A stretch of DNA of 64,000 bases from Urechis unicinctus (lineage: Eukaryota > Annelida > Polychaeta > Xenopneusta > Urechidae), in NCBI GenBank assembly GCA_034190875.2, contig CM067354.1, positions 41,105,482 to 41,169,481 on the forward strand, read 5' to 3'. The notes under the pieces were generated by a model. The model made no database searches and was not told where the DNA came from. It saw only the letters and a list, made by a program, of their open reading frames with translations. This document shows positions 11,217 to 23,986 of the stretch, one piece after another (within the stretch, counting starts at the first letter, position 1; every line of letters starts with the position of its first letter). Made by a program: the position numbers and the translations under genes.

Positions 11217-12547
11217 ATTGCCAATGTGAGAATAATTTAGCTCCACACCAGATGAACAATATGGATGAGAGTGGAGTGACCACCGTGCCTAATCGCGTTT
11301 CAAAGATAATCGCGAAAAAATGTGCAAAGCAAGTTGGAAGAATCGTGTCAGCAGAAAGAGGACAGACCACAACAACAGTCTGTGCAATGAGTGCAAGTGG
11401 GACATTCGTCCCTCCTGCTATGATCTTCGCTCGTAAAATCATGAGTGATAGGCTTCTAAATAACGCTCCACCTGGTACTCTTGGACTTTGTTCGGATTCG
11501 GGATGGATGAATAACGAACTCTTTCCAAAATGGCTTGACCATTTTGCAAGCCACGTAAAGTCAACTCCCAACGAGAAGGTTCTTCTAATTATGGACAATC
11601 ATTCTAGCCATACATCAATTGAAGCCATAGAAAAAGCCAGGATGAATGGCATAATACTATTATCAATACCCCCTCATACAAGTCACAAATTACAACCATT
11701 AGACCGAACCTTCTATGGGCCTCTCAAGACCTATTATGAGCAGGAGTGTAACAAGTGGATGACTTCTAACCCAGGGAGGAGAATTACGCAGTATGATGTT
11801 GCCCAGTTGTTTGGTTCTGCATACCTCAGATGTTCCTCAATTGATAAAGCTGTGAAGGGTTTCAGCTGTACAGGGATTTTCCCTTTCAACCCGGACATCT
11901 TCGATGATCAAGACTTTGCACCAGCCCGTGTCACAGAACTGAGACCCATAGATGAACATACAAATGAAACTGCAAAGTGCCACCACCTCTGGTGCCACAC
12001 AAAAACTCCTGCAGAGCCACCCATAAACCTCCAGAACAAAGAAGACTCGAGTGATGCCGTCAGTGAAGTTCCACATCAAGGACAGGATGAGGTGACCGAG
12101 CCAGTTCCTTCTACCAGTTACTCCATTAGCGTTAGGGAGACCATCCGTCTGATTTCTCCTTTGCCAAAAGCAAAGGGGTGCACAGAACGAAAACGGCGGG
12201 CAGCATCATCAGAAATAATATCAAGCAGTCCATACAAAAGAAAACTACTGGAAAAGAAGTCTAAGAAGCCGACGTCTCAAAATCTGCCATCTAAGAAGGG
12301 AAAAGGAAAGGGAAAAGGAAAGTCACTGATGAAACCCAATAATGGAAAGGGAAAAGGAAAATCACTGATGAAGCGAAATGCGGATTTGCCATCTTACAAT
12401 TGCCTAATATGTGGGGAAAAATATGTGGAACCATTAACTGAAGACTGGATAATGTGTTCTAAGTGTAAAAACTGGTGCCACGAGAACTGTGCTGACTGTG
12501 AAACCCATGTAGAGGAAGGTCACTACATTTGTGACATCTGTCGTTGA
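11204..12547 (+). CDS. Tigger/pogo-type DDE transposase with C-terminal PHD-like finger
   Basis: The 447-residue frame encodes the catalytic half of a Tc1/mariner-superfamily pogo/Tigger (DDE_1) transposase. The first catalytic Asp lies in NMDESGVTTV (residues 18-27), the second in LIMDNHSSH (about 129-137), and a third acidic position follows in PPHTSHKLQPLDRTFYGPLK (about 156-175). A Lys/Gly-rich linker with repeated KGKGK and SLMK units leads to a C-terminal Cys/His cluster (CLICG...CSKC..WCHENC...C..C, about 400-446), a PHD-like zinc finger seen in invertebrate Tigger relatives. The usual N-terminal CENP-B-type DNA-binding domain is missing: only AT-rich sequence with stops lies upstream, and the first in-frame ATG comes from the inserted 59-bp element. 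It is therefore 5'-truncated or lacks an unseen upstream exon. A polyadenylation-like AATAAA is at 12833-12838. Confidence 0.88.
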   Translation: MTGANCQCENNLAPHQMNNMDESGVTTVPNRVSKIIAKKCAKQVGRIVSAERGQTTTTVCAMSASGTFVPPAMIFARKIMSDRLLNNAPPGTLGLCSDSGWMNNELFPKWLDHFASHVKSTPNEKVLLIMDNHSSHTSIEAIEKARMNGIILLSIPPHTSHKLQPLDRTFYGPLKTYYEQECNKWMTSNPGRRITQYDVAQLFGSAYLRCSSIDKAVKGFSCTGIFPFNPDIFDDQDFAPARVTELRPIDEHTNETAKCHHLWCHTKTPAEPPINLQNKEDSSDAVSEVPHQGQDEVTEPVPSTSYSISVRETIRLISPLPKAKGCTERKRRAASSEIISSSPYKRKLLEKKSKKPTSQNLPSKKGKGKGKGKSLMKPNNGKGKGKSLMKRNADLPSYNCLICGEKYVEPLTEDWIMCSKCKNWCHENCADCETHVEEGHYICDICR

Positions 12548-13799
12548 ACTTTGAGTGCCAGGCCTAAGGGACTGAAGAATCTTAACTAGGCCTATGACTT
12601 TTCTATCATTTAGCCCCATAGTCCTATGCATGAAGTTAAACTGTTTACTGTTTCTGTTTATATTAATTTTGCCTTGTTTACCATTAATATCAAGTGATTT
12701 TTTGGGTGTCCCATCCTGCCCCATCGTGTTGGGGGCATGATGAGACACTTGCCGATTTAAAATATTGTTATAGTTCTATTGATTTTTGTTCGAATCTTTT
12801 GATATTTGGTATTTTCATAAAGTTGTTTATACAATAAAGTGTGGTTTATGTTTCGTTGGTTAAGTAGTGATCTTAATTGAGAAAATTCAAAAGCGTCCCA
12901 TTATGCCCCGCATTCCCTTAATTAATTACCAAGTTTGCAATGCACTTAAGACGAACGACAGAAATATATATTACTGCAGAAGATGACAGAAGTGCATTGA
13001 ATGATGCAGAGCACAATCACTATGAACATGGAGGGATTACCGGAAATGGTGCGCTGTTTTAACCTATCAAGGTTAACCAACCTCTAACTCTTCCAAGCTT
13101 GGCGCCTCAATAATTACATGCTATCACTATCAGATTTCTTATCGTAATTTAAACATATAATCGCTTCTAACGACGTGGTTACAGTTGATCAACGCACAGG
13201 GATTTGCATTGGCCGGCCGGCTGCTATCTTCTATATATACGTAGTTGTTGCTGAACTGCCATCGCGTGTTCGAGGGTAGGATTACGACAGAAGATTGTGC
13301 GAGCGGTTCTTCGAATATGATTATGCAGCTAAACGACAGTAAAAGCGATTTCTGTCATAACATTTCTACAGCACCCGATTACTAACTAAAAATCCTAATT
13401 GTGTATAAAAGTTAGGTTAATTCAATAAATCGTGGATCGTGCGAACTTTAACTCAAAACTGTATTTCGAATCGCACTTTTTCCACTGACGATGGGGTTTT
13501 CAGCTAATTTCGCGCAGATTTAGAGAGATAATGTCGGGTTTTTCGCCGATTTGTAAATAACTACAATTTATTTAATGGAACCAACGAAAAATTTTTTTTT
13601 ACAAGCAAAGCAAAGGTTTCGCACGGTTTGCACCCTGAGACGCAATTGATTGATAATTTCACTTGGGATCACCTAAAAATCTTTGCGGATGACTATTTAG
13701 CAAAAACGATACGTTAGTGTAACGTTATGACAAAAGATCACTGCCAAGCGATTACAGCCCTAAATGGACGAGAGAATCGGATGATTCGATACGGCAAAA
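12548..13799. other. Transposon 3' flank and NDUFA13 upstream region
   Basis: The part to about 12850 looks like the 3' untranslated end of the Tigger gene. One arm of the hairpin repeat family lies at 13196-13238. The last 400 bases are AT-rich and presumably contain the NDUFA13 promoter and 5' UTR; no TATA box or initiator could be chosen. Confidence 0.4.
13196..13238. repeat. Single arm of the 7.9-kb hairpin repeat family
   Basis: ACAGGGATTTGCATTGGCCG followed by ..GCTATCTTCTATA matches the arms of the 91-bp hairpin at 7913-8003. No opposing arm is visible nearby, so this is a broken or solo copy. Confidence 0.5.
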
Positions 13800-16700
13800 A
13801 TGGCGTCCAAGTTTCGGCAGGAGATGCCACCTCAGGGTGGTTATGGTCCGGTAGATTGGGCCAAGAAACTACCGAGACGAGGACTTGGTGGTAAGAAGAA
13901 TACAAAGACATATTTTATAAAAATAACACACAGAACTGTCTTTGTTAATTACAAAATGCTCTAAAAATAATATATCACTCAAGGTCAATTTAAGATGGGC
14001 GATAATATTGGGCTGCTTAGATATACTACATGTAGCTACAGTGATATCGCAACAGTATAATTTTCATGCTTATGTACAGGGCTCTCGCTTGCCAAAAATT
14101 ATTAAGGGTCCAGGACCCTCAGGTTAAAATTCCCAAGGGTCCCAAACACATTTCGGGGGTCCACAAGAAACTCGAGGGTCCAAATAGATGCTTTTTGATA
14201 ACTGAACACAACACCACAAACGCCTATGTACATACATTGCATGCATATTAATTATTTTATTAGCAATAAAGTTCATAGCTGATTTCTGACTGTCAAAGTC
14301 CTGAACTGCTGGACCCTCAATCTTGACGTTTGCAAGATTTTGTGACATTTGTATGGAGCAGTTCATGAAGCAGCTCAAAATAAAATCTCGCCACAGTCTC
14401 GACGCTACGCGAAATGCGCTATCGCCCTTTGATGTCCTTTAACTGAGTTTCGCTAGCACAGCGGCCGGCGCTGCCATGGTAACAAGCCAACTGTGTGAAG
14501 TTCAGTTGGTAAAACACGCTGTGAAAATGATTCTATCTGCATATCTCTTCCCAATAGAACATCTTTTGCCAGATAATGTCAATACTCTGAAACCAAACTT
14601 TCTCATCACTATCATCTAGACCAATGATTGAATTCGCTTACATACGCCGAGTAAAGAAAGCGTAAAACCCGTACGCTGTAGCGCGAGAAAAGCTGGCACC
14701 TCTGCGTTGACCTGGCGGGCGCAGAGTGAGCTTATCAGCGTGCTCTATTTATTCAAACAAGTCAGGAGACGCAACTTATTTTAGTCCAGTAGTTTCAACT
14801 TGCACTCGCCAGTCGGGCGACGATTTTCGAGTTTTCATTTCACCTGCAGGTGGGCCAATTAACGATCTCGCGAATTTTGTAGCTTTACATAATGGATGCA
14901 CGGCGTCACAAATCTTGCGCGTCAACGGGACCGGCAAGGCCATATTGACGCGGGTCCACTGCAAGAATCGCGGGTCAGGGATCCGGAACCTCGGGTTCCC
15001 GAGAGCCCTGTATATAGATACTTCTTGGCACAAGCCTGTGGTGAATCCAACTGGTTTCAACTGTTACCTACTTTATTGTCTTACTTCAAATCCTCATCCG
15101 AGGATTCGGGTCGATATGTATGGGTGACATACAGTCCAAGTCCAACCATATAACCCTCAATTGCGAAATGAATGCAATTTTGACCCAGACACAATCACGG
15201 TTTTGGGATTGTTTCATTAGATTCCCCCAGACAGAAGTTGTGCTGAATTGCGTCCGCCAGAGGTTATCCTGTAGGGCAGACCTTCAGTGAAAGCAAACAC
15301 TTATCAAACATTGTGAATGTGACCTCTCTGATGGTTAACTTGATTTTCCTAGATCCATGGTGAGCATATAGGTAAAAAATTAAGAAATGTGGATAAAGAA
15401 TTCCCTCACAGGATAAAATTCATACATTTTACATTGTAACTAAACTAATCACTGAGTGCCTATTGTGCCTGTAATAACAGACATTGTGAAGGGATTTCGA
15501 ACTTTACCAGACCGCGGTCCAGTAAAGTTTGAAAAAGTTATTGGACCGAGATTTTTTTTACTGGACCAAAGTTTTGACAAACAAACATATATGGCCATGC
15601 TGTGCTATTAAAGATCTGCACGAAATCTATGAGGGAGTTTCCGGCCACCACTGAATCACCCGAAGCAGTGACCCGAAGTCACATCGTCTGGTTAACGAAC
15701 CAGCTAAAATTATAAATATTGGGAGAAAGACGAAAGAGATGTGAAACGGCAAATTCTTGGGTTTATTTTCTTTTATGAGGGGGTACTGGCATCTATATTA
15801 TGATAGAAATTATAACTGGACCAAAGACCGGTGAACAATCACATTTTGTATTGGACCAGAGAAAAGTTTACTGGATGTCCGATGAGTCCGGTTAACCATC
15901 ACCATGTCTGCAACCTCATAACCTGGAATAAAATGTTAGATCACCTTGATATCCGTTGAAATTGTGATGGTGAACATATAGATAAAAAAATAAAGAAATG
16001 TGGATAAAGAATTCCCTCACAGAGAGAAAATTTCATACATTTTACATTGTAACAAAACTAATCACTGAGTGTCTATTGTGCATGTATTAATTGAGCTTCA
16101 TTGATGCTGTTATGATTAATTACAAGCTACAAAATACACAATCAGGAACAAGTGAAATTATTATTAAATATTTAAACCCTGTGATTTGTCCAATTTTGTC
16201 ACACCTTTTGTTGTCAACTTTGGCTAGAACCATGTTAGGTGTTGTTTTGCATGGAAAAAAACTGACAACCTACAAGATTCACCCTATCTAATCCTAACCA
16301 GCTGTTATATTGGTCTAGTTGTTTAATTATCAAAATCATCTATTGGAATGATATCATCCACCATGTTCCCCTTCATAGTTATAGTATATTAACTGGCATT
16401 TCCAGGGGACATGCCCCTTAATCATCACATCAACAAAGAATGTGGTATAAAAAATATAATTGACAAGTTAGTGTGATCCTCCCTACCTCAGCTACATCTG
16501 ATGAGCATGACCCATTGCACGAATGACTATATCAGGATTTTAAAAAAAATTAACCTCATTCAAAATTTGATAGTGCATAAGATTCTGTTGGTATACTGTA
16601 TGTATTATGTTGGTGGAAGATTTATGACACTTTGGTGGACAACACATAGTAGTCACAAGGTTGATCACTTAAGGTATACATCTTAAGGTAGAAATGGGTT

Positions 16701-19700
16701 GACTGTGGTAGTTGAAGCGATGTGTTGACAATTCCTGGTATTGAATGGGCTGACAATATTCAGTGAACTGACAATTGTATTTACTAAATGGGTTAACCTA
16801 TCTTGATGAGTGGGTTGACAGCTGTGAGTATTCAAATGGTTTACTTGTCTCAATATTCAGTGGGGTGACACTGACAGCTGTGGGTATTCAAATGGTTGAC
16901 TAATTATAGTGTTCTGGACATTGTGTGGTTTGTAATAATCAAGCTTTTGACAACGAGGGTTGATCTAATCTAGGAAGCAAACAGCAAAGTATTATGCTAT
17001 GGCTATTTTCCTGGAATTGATGAAATACCAACTTCATTGTGAAAATGTTGTAACAAATATTTCAGTTGTCAAGAATTGATATCTTGTATTTACAGTTGCT
17101 AAGGCCTTTTGGTGCACAGTGCATTTTGATAGCCCCGAAAAAACCTGCGTAAACGATAAGCTCCATATCACTTATGACTGTTATTGCACCTTTATTTATT
17201 AATAAACGCAACTTCTATTCATGAGTCAATGCTTACAATGTCATGGCGGAATTGGACCAGTCAATGTTTTCTTTGCGAAGTGTTCTGTTTTCACCAACGT
17301 TTGTGCTATTTTATGGTTCTCCCATCGGGTGCATTAGGATTTCGGGACAGTGCAAAGTGCATTGCCGGAATATCAAAGAAGCATGCATTTTGTGATATTT
17401 TTTTGTTTTTGGTTGAAGAACATAAGCACAGCTATGCAAAGGTTTAAATGTTCCTAAAGTCTCACTGGGCCAGTGAAATTCCTGTCGGACCAGTAGAAGC
17501 CAAGATGTAACTGGAGTGAGTGTCCATCAGGAATTTATCATTAGGCAGCATGGTAGGAACAGGCTTTTGACCAAGGCACCTGCAGAAAGAACAGACCTAT
17601 GTTTCAGCACAGACCCTAGATTTGTCACCTTCCATGGAGAGCCCCCACCTGTGGGTCCGGGGGTAGAATAGGCCCACTGTATCCTCCTGCATGTTGTAAG
17701 AGGTGACTAATAGGGGGCAACCTGTCGTGTCGTGTGGGTGAACAATTGGATCCAAGTGGTTGAGTGGAGCGGTCCTTTTGAGGGGCGTATCTGCAACACA
17801 CTACTCTGGCCCGGATTTCGCCTAGACGAGAGGCTGGAATGGCCTGGTCCAGTCAATTGGCTGGTGGTGACTTTCCCTAGGATACTATTTGCATTTTATC
17901 TTTTTCAACATCATCCACTTGTATGTCCCTCTTTTTTCCATTTAACCTAGAAGGCGGCTGCTTAATCAGGTCAAAACTTATCTATTAACCTTTCTAGGCG
18001 CCATATAACACATACATATTGGTGTGCCATTAAACCCTATTCTCACTCACTCATCGGGGAGAGAGAAAATATCTACCAAGTAATTATGTTATTTCACACC
18101 CGCAGGGCTCAAGCACCCATCTGTGAATTGATCACCTCAACCCTTCCCTCTTGTATGAGGATTATACGGGATAAAAGTAACTAACTGATTCGCTAAAGGT
18201 TATTTTTTGTGGGGGAGGGCAGTTACACTGTACACCTACACCTAACTGGTATATTGTAGGCATCCCTGATAGAAACGTAAACTTAGGTCAACAATATATT
18301 GCTCATGGCAATGGGGTAATGGACCAGGTAGATTTTGGGAGCTAATGATTCCACCGAGTTGATCTTGATATTCTATCTGCAAGATGATCATTCATACAAC
18401 AAATAGAACCCCAAATATCAACATCTCATTGGAGATGAAATAAACAATTAAAAGAACAACAGGTTTCTTAAGAAATTCCGGCCTCTGATTTTCTACATGT
18501 AACATTTTCGTAGTCAAGATGTTGAACGATTTCTCTCATACCCACCCACAACATGCCCCCTGAACGTGGAGTGAATATGACCAATCCAGTATGCTGATCC
18601 TTACAACCTTGTCTTTTTTTATAATCCATGTTATGTTTTAATCAGTATGTAGATAAAGTTACAAGCATGAACCATTCCTAAATCAATACAGTTATCACCA
18701 ACAACCATTATATTACGAACCGTTTCATTCCTATGTCATTTTGACATAATTATTGAGTGGAATTGTAACTATGAATAAATTAGCTCATGTTTGATTTGTC
18801 AGGTTACGGCTCCTTTGCTCTCCTCTTCTCGGTCATGGGAGCAGCCTGGGTCGGATACTATTTTGAAAGGCAAGCGAAAAAGTAAGTTCATTTCCTTCTA
18901 TGTCGCCCAAAATTTTAGTACAAATTTCCTCCATGCCTTATCTCATAGCGCCTCTATTATTGAACAATTTCAAAGAATGCATGTATTGCCTTTATTAGTA
19001 AATGAAGAAAAATGTGGTATATATATTTAACATTAAGTTATTAGGCTTACCATGCCTCTCTCACAATCATTCATTGTGCATTGGTTAGGAAATGGAGGAT
19101 AGAAATGAACGATGCCCGAATTGCCATGGAGCCACTGCTTATGGCAGAGCAGAACAGACTGTGAGTATGACTATTCATTTTAAAAAATAAATTGCCATGA
19201 TAATGTATGTTATATACTCAAAGTTGCTACTTATAAAAACAACTCCAAACTTTTGGGGTGAAAAAAAATTCATTGACTGCTTCCTGACTACATCTTGAAA
19301 ATGGTAACCAGAAGTCAAGTCAAGTTATTAACACCAGCTATTTATATAGCTTATTCTTGATGTGATGTGAAGAAACGAACAACGATCTTAGTTTTTCACA
19401 CAATGATTGTTTTCACTTCAAATAAGTTTTATAATGTCAACTTTCTCAGAATTTTGAACCATGGTCTATGGCATAAAGTTGAACTGATTTGTCCAAACCG
19501 GAAACAGTTCCTTTTTATCTATGTATTGTGTTCCTCTTTCATTCGTTTGCTTACATGGCTAATAGGTTTCTGAGGCAGTTACTAAAGAATCGTGACGATG
19601 AGAATGAGCTGATGAAGGACAACCCCGATTGGGTGACCGGCAAATGGCAAGGGAAACCTTTGTATCATAACGTAGCCGGTCGCTTTATCGCACCATCTGT

Positions 19701-19770
19701 AGAGGAATACTACGCCCATGCCGGCCGTCATGCTTACTACAGCCGTATGATGGAGAAGACCTGGCATTAG
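13800..19770 (+). CDS. NDUFA13 (GRIM-19), complex I accessory subunit
   Basis: Four coding exons give a complete 148-residue protein: 13800-13890, 18803-18881, 19089-19160 and 19566-19770 (TAG). Splice phases agree at every junction, with donors GTAAGA, GTAAGT and GTGAGT. NDUFA13 is a single-span inner-membrane subunit of mitochondrial complex I; the mammalian form has 144 residues. Visible hallmarks are the N-terminus [20 protein letters not shown] with [10 protein letters not shown], the membrane helix over residues about 31-51 ([17 protein letters not shown]), the conserved [13 protein letters not shown] stretch, and [11 protein letters not shown] near the C-terminus. The start is fixed by the MASK / PPxGGYGP pattern. 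Intron 1 is about 4.9 kb and filled with repeats. A polyadenylation signal AATAAA lies at 19964-19969. No lesion is seen. Confidence 0.96.
14080..15130. repeat. Intron sequence with GGGTCC-rich repeat; no gene
   Basis: Around 14090-14190 a GGGTCC/GGACCC motif recurs several times, followed by GC-richer sequence to 15130 with open frames on both strands that overlap each other. None has a recognisable domain. Probably a decayed repeat within NDUFA13 intron 1. Confidence 0.3.
15349..16087. repeat. Pair of ~125-bp direct repeats around a TGGACC-rich core
   Basis: The block at about 15349-15475 recurs at about 15962-16087. Both contain GTGGATAAAGAATTCCCTCA and CATACATTTTACATTGTAAC. About 490 bp between them hold repeated GGTCCAGTAAA / ACTGGACC motifs in both orientations. 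This is either a tandem duplication or a mobile element bounded by direct repeats, inside NDUFA13 intron 1. Confidence 0.65.
17640..18055 (+). mobile_element. SINE-like repeat with ACTC-type tail
   Basis: A GGGGTAGAATAGGCCCAC start, a TGTAAGAGGTGACTAATAGGGG block and a GTGCCATTAAACCC..CTCACTCACTCATC tail follow the layout of a tRNA-related SINE common in mollusc genomes as I recall it. The copy is diverged and lies in NDUFA13 intron 1 in sense orientation. No target duplication was found. Confidence 0.5.
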
Positions 19771-21183
19771 ATGCGATGATAACGCAAAATTATTGTGTCG
19801 TGTATTAATTATAATGACGTAACTCTCTTCCTTTCGCAGAATCTGATGTAGAATGTTTGTTGTGATACAAGATGGATACATTGGAATTATGAGTGCTTCA
19901 ATGTCATACTGAACTTCATACTTCACATGTTTATGCTGTGGCATTCTAAGCAGTCTGCAGCATAATAAAACTCGAAATATTTACAAAGTCATTAGTCTTC
20001 AAAGTTTTTTTTGGTTTGTGGCAATCATGCCTGTAATGGGTCCTGTGTGTGGTCATTCAGGTGATTTGGTCAGTACTGTCCGTTGCCTTGCCCGTCCCTT
20101 CAAGCAATCTTGCATGTGGTCACAAGTCTTCAACTGTATGGGTGTGTTAAGGGGATTGATCAAGAGACGTGTTGTGAGAAAGAAAGAAAAAAGGTGGGGG
20201 GGTGTTAATTTTATTGAAGCACCATCATTATTAATTTAAAAGTTCAGTGATGATCAACCATGACAATTTGGAAACGAAAACAAGTCTGCGTGTAATCTTT
20301 TGTGCCTGTTTTTTTTCTGTGGTAAAGTGATTTTTATTCACTGGGAACTCTAGAAGTGTCTGGCAATTCCTCAGCTGTGTTGATATGCAAGGCTTTTCTA
20401 TGATGGAAGTGAGAATGAGATGGTATCCAAAGATTCATTTCCTCATGATTTTGTTCATTTCTTAAAAGCAATTGATATTTCGATAATAAGGCACTGTACA
20501 ACTTTGGAAGAGAGATCTATTGTTACCCATGGCATGACTAATTAACCTCCACAGTGTAACGACAAGTGGCTGAGGTGCCCTGACTTTGTTTGGTTAGGAG
20601 TTTGGTGGTTATATAACTACTTAGTCAATTCATTATATTTGTCCTGTTCTCTATCCTAAACAATTAATTTGGTTTGATTTTTTTCACCAAACATAACCTT
20701 AAATAATATCATGCGTTAATGTACCACCAGCAACTTATGTCAGGTACTCGTTTGGTGATTTCAAGCCTCAACCCCATATATTACTTCATTCATAATTAAA
20801 TAAATTTGCTGATTCATGCTGTGCATACTTAACATAGCTCTTATGAAATGATGGGTGTTTTCGTCTGTCACTCCATTTTGAGCTTTAAAAAATGATTAAT
20901 CAACATTTTGTTACTACACAGATGAAAAAATAAAAAGTCATTTGTGATAGTTTTTATCACATGTAGTTTTATATATTTAACCCTTATAACATGCACTTTC
21001 ATCATGTAAAGAAATCACCACCATTAACAAGAAGATAAATATCACTCCTAGTATCGTTATCACAGTAAACAGCATCTGCCCAGACAGCTCATGTAGAGCC
21101 AAGGAAGTAAAGAAAATGCAGGCATTTGACACATGGATCATCACAATACTCCAGACATTACTGGCACAATAGATGTACTGCCA
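19771..21183. other. Convergent 3' intergenic region
   Basis: Holds the NDUFA13 3' UTR (AATAAA at 19964-19969) and, toward the right end, the 3' UTR of the minus-strand TEX45-like gene. A plus-strand frame at 20018-20239 shows no domain and is not called. Confidence 0.45.
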
Positions 21184-23447
21184 TCAACCAGAGAGGGTAC
21201 CTAGCGGCACGGAGCTGCGCTGAAGTTTACCAGGATCAATAGCAGCCTTCCGACTGTCTTTAGGGGTGTATTGGTCCAGATGCTCTGTGGAGAACTGCAT
21301 ATGTCCACCAAGTGGGGCCTTCATGTGGCTGCCTTTCAGCTACAAAGAGAAAACAAATGTTATGAGCTATCAGTTATTGCATGAACGAGAGGCAGATACT
21401 AGCTTTGGATTGGATTCATCTGATGCGAGGCATATCCAGGATACAGTACAGACTTTTATAGCTATTTGAAGCTGGTGTGGTACTCACACTATCCAGGGCA
21501 CATTCATGTATTGTCATTCTTCCTTGCCTTGGATTTTCAAAATTATCCTGGTATGTTGTTCCATTGTTTTCATTACCTGTATAATACACCTTCATCTTCA
21601 AATATTGTATATCACTAAATAGAAGCTTGCAACAGAGGATGTTAACATGGAGATAGTCAACTCACCATAGTAGTCTAGTGGAACTGTACTCAGGGTGTTG
21701 TTCTGTGAACGTTTGTAGTTGTAAGGGACTGACGATGGTTTAAATGTGCTGTCAGTTGTGGTCTCATAAAACTGATCAGCTAACTCAGGTAACCCAAAGC
21801 AGACATTGCTCGATGTACGTTTGTTGGCTCCAGAAACAATGACTGGTCTCGTGGTGTGAGGAGCCTGCATTCACATACAGAGATAAAATGACACCATGTC
21901 ATATTTGATCCGAGCAATCATAGTTTATCGATGTCACAATTGCTGGTAATAGTTGTTTTGCAGTGGACATATAAATACATTGATATGGACAACTCTGATG
22001 ACCACATTGTGTGAGCCCACTTACATTGCCATAGTGGAACTTGTTTGTGGTCATCATGGCTCTGTCTGTGTTCCTGTATTTATTGTTGTCACCTTCTGGC
22101 AAATCACTGTGATTCCTGTCTCTATTGCGGGAACTTGTATCCACTGAGTTGGCAGCAAAGAGAAGAAATATTGATACCACATGCTTAATCATGATAAATT
22201 TCAACAGAACCACACAGGTGATGTCTGCAAAATAGGTCAATGGTTACTCAATACCATCACATAAGCATAAATAATGAGAATAAAAGTTTCCTACCATCTC
22301 CTACAAGGGGTACATATGATTCTGCCATGGTGCTGAGGTAAGTATCCCAAGTACCCTGTCCATCCTGTTGCTTGAAATTGGTGCCCTGAAGTTTACCTGT
22401 GGTGTCTGACTTGTCGTAACCAGTCATGACATCCATTTTGTGGGCAGGAAAGGACATCTGCTGGACCGTATGCATATCATGCACCTGACTGGGATCACCT
22501 TGTGGAATGTTGGTCAGATAAACCTGGATGCAGCCATGTATAACATCACAATGAATGCCTTTGAATCCTGTCCTTGGCAGGATTATAGCTAGCATGCAAC
22601 TTAATGAGGATGTTAAGGATTAAAAGTAAGCCATAATTGCAGCAATATTTACCTTCTTAACGAGTCAACTTTGGGTAATGATGTGCCCTTGAAAGTGTCA
22701 TCATGTGTTGTTGAGAAGTGATGTTGTCGTGAATCACCTTGTATTGTGCTGGGCCCTAATAAACATTGCACAATGACAATTAGGAACAGTCAACCAATCA
22801 AAACAGAATAACAGCCAGTGAAAAAGCCAGGTAGACTAGTCACCAGGTTGAATCCCTGAAGCTTTATCGGGTTTGGTAGTTAAGGCATCATGTCCTCTAT
22901 AGCGGTCTCTGTAGTCTGACATTGGTTCTGGAGCCTTCTCTTTATCACCTTGAGGTATGTAACTTTTCATTGGGTTGCCTGTTGGCTGTCCACGTAATCG
23001 CATGCCTTCTTTAGGCGTGTAATCAATATTATGGGTGGTTTTGAATGAATCAAAATGTTTGTCTTTATCCATTTTAAAATTTGTAGCCCTGAGCTGTTCA
23101 CTCACATCTCGTAATACTGGTTTCTCAAGGAATCGATACTCATAGGCATTTTTAGTCTCTGATGCTCTTTCATTAAAATAGCGTGCATCAGTCTGCAAGA
23201 CATCAGCTGGTCTGGGTGGTCTTGATGCCGCAGGTTTGTCATCTATCATCCAAGGTATATAATCCTTCTTGAATACACTCTTCAGGGCACCTGATGTGAC
23301 ATGTGGGTCTTGTGACACAGTGAAATGTGAAGATGCAAGGAACTTGGTGTCAACTGGATTGTTACTATCCTGGAGATTCTTCCCTTGAAGCAGGGAGACA
23401 CCGGCTGGAACTTCACTGCATACTCCTGCCATGATGTCTCTAGAGCC
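21184..23447 (-). CDS. TEX45-like axonemal microtubule protein
   Basis: Seven coding exons on the minus strand, in transcription order: 23447-22844 (ATG at 23432), 22737-22653, 22572-22295, 22143-22025, 21864-21666, 21576-21488 and 21339-21184 (TGA). Joined they give about 504 residues, close to my recollection of about 505 for vertebrate TEX45. Short repeats of the pattern S-H-F...D...S...D-Y-x-P recur: SHFTVSQDPH...KKDYIPW, TNFKMDKDKHFDSF...DYTP, HHFSTTHDDTFKG, TNFKQQDGQGTWDTYLS, and a C-terminal QFSTEHLDQYTPKD...SSVPLGT. This is the microtubule-inner/axonemal protein style of TEX45 and SAXO relatives, expected in cilia or sperm tails. Exon 1 begins with an acceptor, so a 5' UTR exon lies upstream. 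Exon 3's acceptor (22572) is weak and the least certain boundary. Paralogue identity is less certain than the family. Confidence 0.72.
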
Positions 23448-23986
23448 CTGAAAAACATAATTGGGAGAGAAAATTGAAGCAAAAATACAAACTTGCTATG
23501 CAATACACACACAATAAATACACTACTTGAAGCCGCCTTCTTGATTTGTTTGAACAAGTTATTTGAACTGTAAATATAATTGGTACGGCTTTACTAATGA
23601 TGACGACATTGAAATGAGATATTTACGTAAACGTTGTGAAATTAATTTGTGTGAACAAAAATATATTGCAGTTACAGCAATAACTATAATACAGTCAAGC
23701 TCCTATTTACAGTTACCTGGATACAGCGGCAGTGTCAATTATTTCAATAAATTCATCATAAGTACACAAATATAATCGTACCTTTAAGGATTATTGACTT
23801 TGCACACACTCCCATGCACACACACACAAGGATGCGAGAAAACAACTCCTGATAAGAAGCTCACATACGAGTAAACATAACCCCTGTGCGAATGTATACG
23901 TCACCAAGACGACGAGGACACTTTCGCTTCCGGTTGAAGAGGCAAGCCGCTACCGGAAATACAGTGTGGCAAGGTAGACTGCGAAA
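23448..23986. promoter_or_regulatory. Shared head-to-head region of TEX45-like gene and USE1
   Basis: About 540 bp separate the first coding exon of the minus-strand TEX45-like gene from the USE1 ATG. An ETS-type CTTCCGG (around 23930) and a CCGGAA (around 23953) lie just before USE1, as in many TATA-less housekeeping promoters. The 5' UTR exon of the TEX45-like gene must also be here or overlap it. Bidirectional promoter use is inferred from arrangement only. Confidence 0.5.

Noticed and set aside
11191-11598. Minus-strand ORF opposite the transposase
   Set aside because: Shadow of the DDE transposase frame.
14726-15153. Open frames on both strands in NDUFA13 intron 1
   Set aside because: Overlapping frames on opposite strands in a GC-richer patch, with no domain or splice context.
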